A stretch of DNA of 64,000 nt from the NCBI RefSeq assembly GCF_032854445.1, contig NC_088303.1, positions 2,427,501 to 2,491,500 on the forward strand. Direction: 5' to 3'. The DNA comes from Liolophura sinensis (lineage: Eukaryota; Mollusca; Polyplacophora; Chitonida; Chitonidae). This document shows positions 60,838 through 64,000 of this stretch, piece after piece (within the stretch, counting starts at the first letter, position 1; each line of letters starts with the position of its first letter). The notes beneath the pieces were generated by a model. It was not told where the DNA came from and did no database searches. It saw only the letters and a program-made list of their open reading frames with translations. The position numbers were made by a program, and so were the translations under genes.

Positions 60838-61292
60838 AGTCACTGTGGAGAGAAACAGGTATCCTGTCACAGCCATAGGAGTCACTGTAGACAGTAACAG
60901 GTATCCTGTCACAGCCATAGGAGTCACTGTAGACAGCACCAGGTATCCTGTCACAGCCATAGGAGTCACTGTAGACAGCAACAGGTATCCTGTCACAGCC
61001 GTAGGAGTCACTGTAGACAGCAACAGGTATCCTGTCACAGCCGTAGGAGTCACTGTAGACAGCAACAGGTATCCTGTCACAGCCATAGGAGTCACTGTAG
61101 ACAGCAACAGGTATCCTATCACAGCCATAGGAGTCACTGTAGACAGCAACAGGTATCCTATCACAGCCATAGGAGTCATTGTAGACAGCAACAGGTATCC
61201 TGTCACAGCCATAGGAGTCACTGTAGATAACAACAGGTATCCTGTCACAGCCATAGGAGTCACTGTAGACAACAACGGGTATCCTATTACAG
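60838..61292. repeat. 42-bp tandem repeat, ~11 units
   Basis: GTCACTGTAGACAGCAACAG GTATCCTGTCACAGCCATAG GA repeats every 42 bp (60839, 60881 and so on). Two minus frames are open for more than 200 codons and one plus frame for 161 (SYGCDRIPVAVYSD per unit in one minus frame); the 14-codon period explains this. Confidence 0.97.
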
Positions 61293-62567
61293 CCACCTGT
61301 TCTTGTGGAGAATACCTCTGCCATTCTTAACTTCCAATCTTCAACAAGGCGACTAAGCAAGACCAATTTCTCACTAAGCAAGACAGCTGACACATTCGAA
61401 AGTCTTTAAGAATATAATATCATTTCAACATGCAGATATTAAAATTATTAATATATGTGTATATTTACTATAAACTGACAGCCTAAAATCTATGAAGATT
61501 GGGTAATCCTAAATGCAGCTATAAGCCAGCTGATTTGCTGGAGTATGTCCTGGCACTTTCACACATTTTTGTTGTTTGTCTTAGTGATGAAACTACACTG
61601 ACTGGTTTGGCCAGTCAGGGATGTGAAAACGGTATACTGTGTTTGAAATTCACAATGTTTAGCTGGTAATTATGCATTGTCATAGGACATATGGCCACAG
61701 CAATTTTAATTGTCGTTTTACCAGTGGAAATAATCTTTTTTCAATGTTAAAAGAGGGTATAAAGAAAAAACTTAAAAATGACGTAATATATCTGAGGAAA
61801 ATGTATACTATCCTGGCAATTTTTCTTGGTAAGACATGGTCAGAAAACACAGAAAAACTGGGAAATCATGGGGATCAGACAAAGCACATAGTGGATTTTC
61901 AGTTTTATTTTTATTCCATTTTTGGATTTTTTTTAGAGTTGGCTTGCCCATAAAGCACAGAATAAAATCGGTGAAAATAATGATATCACAATACTATAAG
62001 GATAGGTCATAATTGCTTGTAAAGTACACACAACACAAAACATTTGTGCAACCTCCTGTAGTATTTGCCCTTTCAGAAAACCCTGAAACAGCCTAAATGT
62101 AAACTTTTCGTGACGGCAGTTCAAAAATATACATATGGCACTGATAATTACATCTGACTGACCTCTGACCTTGTGATGAGGTTGCACCAGAATCAAATAA
62201 CAAGGTCGGTAGTTTTCTCCAGATGCTCCAGTTACCTCCGCACATAACCCTAGCCACTGTCAATACACATGTAACTTTCTGAACATGGTCCAGTTTACTC
62301 TGCTCACTTCATTTTGTTCCACCCTTAAAACGTGTATACATGTACTTGCTGTCTTCATGGAAGTAAAACATTCTTACATATGATCTGATATATGTATATG
62401 CTAGTATTTATCATAGATAAACCTCCAAACAGGAGCAAAGGCTATCTACATGAGACTCTTTCTTATTTCCTTTGAAGCACCAATTTCATGACTTAATTCC
62501 CCAAATATTAAATTTCACTATAACATGAGATAAAATGAGGAAAAGATTGTGTAGCCCATCAGCTAGG
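61293..62567. other. Single-copy DNA
   Basis: AT-rich; short frames without domains; no gene called. Confidence 0.4.
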
Positions 62568-62655
62568 TGTCATAATAATAATAATAATTATAAGAGTAAC
62601 AAAACTTTATTTGCTGAGGGAGATCTAACAGTTACAAAACCAATCTTCTTATTGT
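62568..62655 (-). mobile_element. Possible retroelement 3' end, minus strand
   Basis: On the minus strand, CCCTCAGCAAATAAAGTTTT GTTACTC is followed by TTATAATTATTATTATTATTA. Same AATAAA plus ATT-tail layout as at 15170 and 60190. The body to the right is overrun by the 32-bp array. Confidence 0.4.
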
Positions 62656-63245
62656 CCCTCATGCACATACATTCACACCTGTAGTCTCTCGTGCATATAC
62701 ACATTCACACCTATAGTTCCTAATGCCATACACATTCACACCTGTAGTCCCTCATGCATACACACATTAACACCTATAGTCCCTCATGCATACACACATT
62801 CACACCTATATTCCCTCATGCATACACACATTCACACCTGTAGTCCCTTGTGCGTACACACATTCACACCTATAGTCCCTGATTCATACACATATTCATA
62901 CCTGAGTACACACATTCACACCTGTAGTCCCTCGTGTGTACACACATTCACACCTATAGTCCCTAATGCCATACACATTCACACCTATAGTCCCTTGTGC
63001 ATGCACACATTTACACCTGCAGTCCCTCATGCATACACATATTCATACCTGCAGTCCCTCGTGTGTACACACATTCACACCTGTAGTCCCTCGTGTGTAC
63101 ACACATTTACACCTGCAGTCCCTCATGCATACACATATTCATACCTGTAGTCCCTCGTGTGTACACACATTCACACCTGTAGTCCCTCGTGTGTACACAC
63201 ATTCACACCTGTAGTCCCTCGTGTGTACACACATTCACACACACG
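62656..63245. repeat. 32-bp array, ~18 units
   Basis: CCTGTAGTCCCTCGTGTGTA CACACATTCACA with CTCATGCATACACAC variants. Sequence is unrelated to the 32-bp array at 57560, apart from shared CA-richness. Confidence 0.95.
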
Positions 63246-64000
63246 TATTCACATGTATATGCAGCATACATGTGTATACAACTATAGATGAACCTGATAT
63301 AAGTGATCACCAGCTATATACAATGTAGTGTGTCACAAACAATTTCACACTTAAATCATCAGCGGCATATCTTGACATCATTAACATTATTGACAATTCC
63401 ATTTTTATTTTTAAACACTGACATTCTGTGATTTTTTAAAATCTATAGTTACTTTGTTTCACAATGTAACCCCAGAATATCCAAAAGAATTTTTAATGGC
63501 ACTGGTTGTAGGTTTCAGAGGGATGAACTTCTTGGAGGTTGTAGATCGAAGGTTAATTCTACAGACTTGCAGCGTAGGTAAACTGGCTGAAAAGGTGGCT
63601 TGGAGTTAATCTGTTTCGACATATAACCATTAGTACAGCTTTGTGCAACATGATTCTTTCATATATGAAGTAAATAAAACATTAAATAAATATACATGTA
63701 AATCCTTGCTGTGGAAACCAATCAGATTATCTGAAGTCATTTCTCCAAAAAACAAAACAAAACATGAAAGATGGCTTAAATATGTATGTCTGAAACCCAA
63801 GAGTTGCAACTATGAACACCAAGCAATCACTGAAAATGTACTTACAGCGTTAAAACTGTGCAGAATTGTAAAGTGTCTGTTAAAGTGTCTGTGTGTGTTA
63901 AAAGTGCGGATCACTTAGAAATGCAGGGCAACCTATGAAAAGTTCATAGAAAGTGTCCGAATCATAAAAGCTGACCAGTAAATACCTACAAATGTTTGAG
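63246..64000. other. Single-copy DNA to the window end
   Basis: A 91-codon plus frame (63643-63918) has no recognisable domain. No array or element was recognised. Confidence 0.4.

Noticed and set aside
1-64000. Enrichment of periods that are multiples of three as a sign of coding origin
   Set aside because: Eleven or so of about twenty-four arrays have such periods, not clearly more than the one third expected by chance, and the coding tests above fail.

Overview
This is a eukaryotic, intron-containing, AT-rich window. It most likely comes from a mollusc or another lophotrochozoan. The evidence is a recognisable ataxin-1 family gene with metazoan splice sites and several copies of a tRNA-derived SINE whose 3' body and AAATAAAT tail look like the SINEs I associate with molluscan genomes. 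The species cannot be named from the sequence. No prokaryotic genes, CRISPR arrays, viral genes or toxin genes were seen.

Two genic signals can be supported. The strong one is on the minus strand: two coding exons (34477-32799 and 26401-25868) of an ataxin-1 homologue. They join in phase 0 in the middle of the AXH domain and end in the ataxin-1 C-terminal KRRWSAP motif. From the first in-exon ATG the product is 725 residues. The intron between the exons (about 6.4 kb) carries two large minisatellites and SINE relics. The sequence from about 34.5 kb to the window end is probably 5' intron, 5' UTR or upstream DNA of the same gene, with no further coding exon that I can recognise. The weaker signal is on the plus strand: two small exons (10046-10104 and 12130-12184) that splice in frame to a stop codon and are followed by an AATAAA at 12792. 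I read them as the C-terminal end of an unidentified gene whose upstream intron would hold the 48-bp array at the left edge. The two genes would be convergent.

About 40 percent of the window is tandem repeat by my hand-drawn boundaries. There are more than twenty unrelated arrays with periods from 18 to 99 bp, the largest being the 48-bp array at 1-9803 (about 204 units, with higher-order segment duplications). Because many units lack stops and several periods are multiples of three, the arrays produce very long open frames on both strands. I do not regard these as genes.

Region by region: 1-9.8 kb, 48-bp array; 10.0-12.8 kb, putative 3' exons with a tandem 23-bp repeat built on the splice donor, a 29-bp array and a SINE whose body is tandemly amplified; 13.0-19.3 kb, 51-, 41-, 25- and 44-bp arrays; 19.3-25.9 kb, mostly single-copy AT-rich DNA that may include the ataxin-1 3' UTR; 25.9-34.5 kb, ataxin-1 exons and intron; 34.5-64 kb, single-copy DNA punctuated by minisatellites and SINE relics.

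The observations most worth following are the tandemly repeated splice donor, the SINE-derived 99-bp array, and the ataxin-1 homologue that keeps the sequence flanking the human polyglutamine site but has no glutamine tract.
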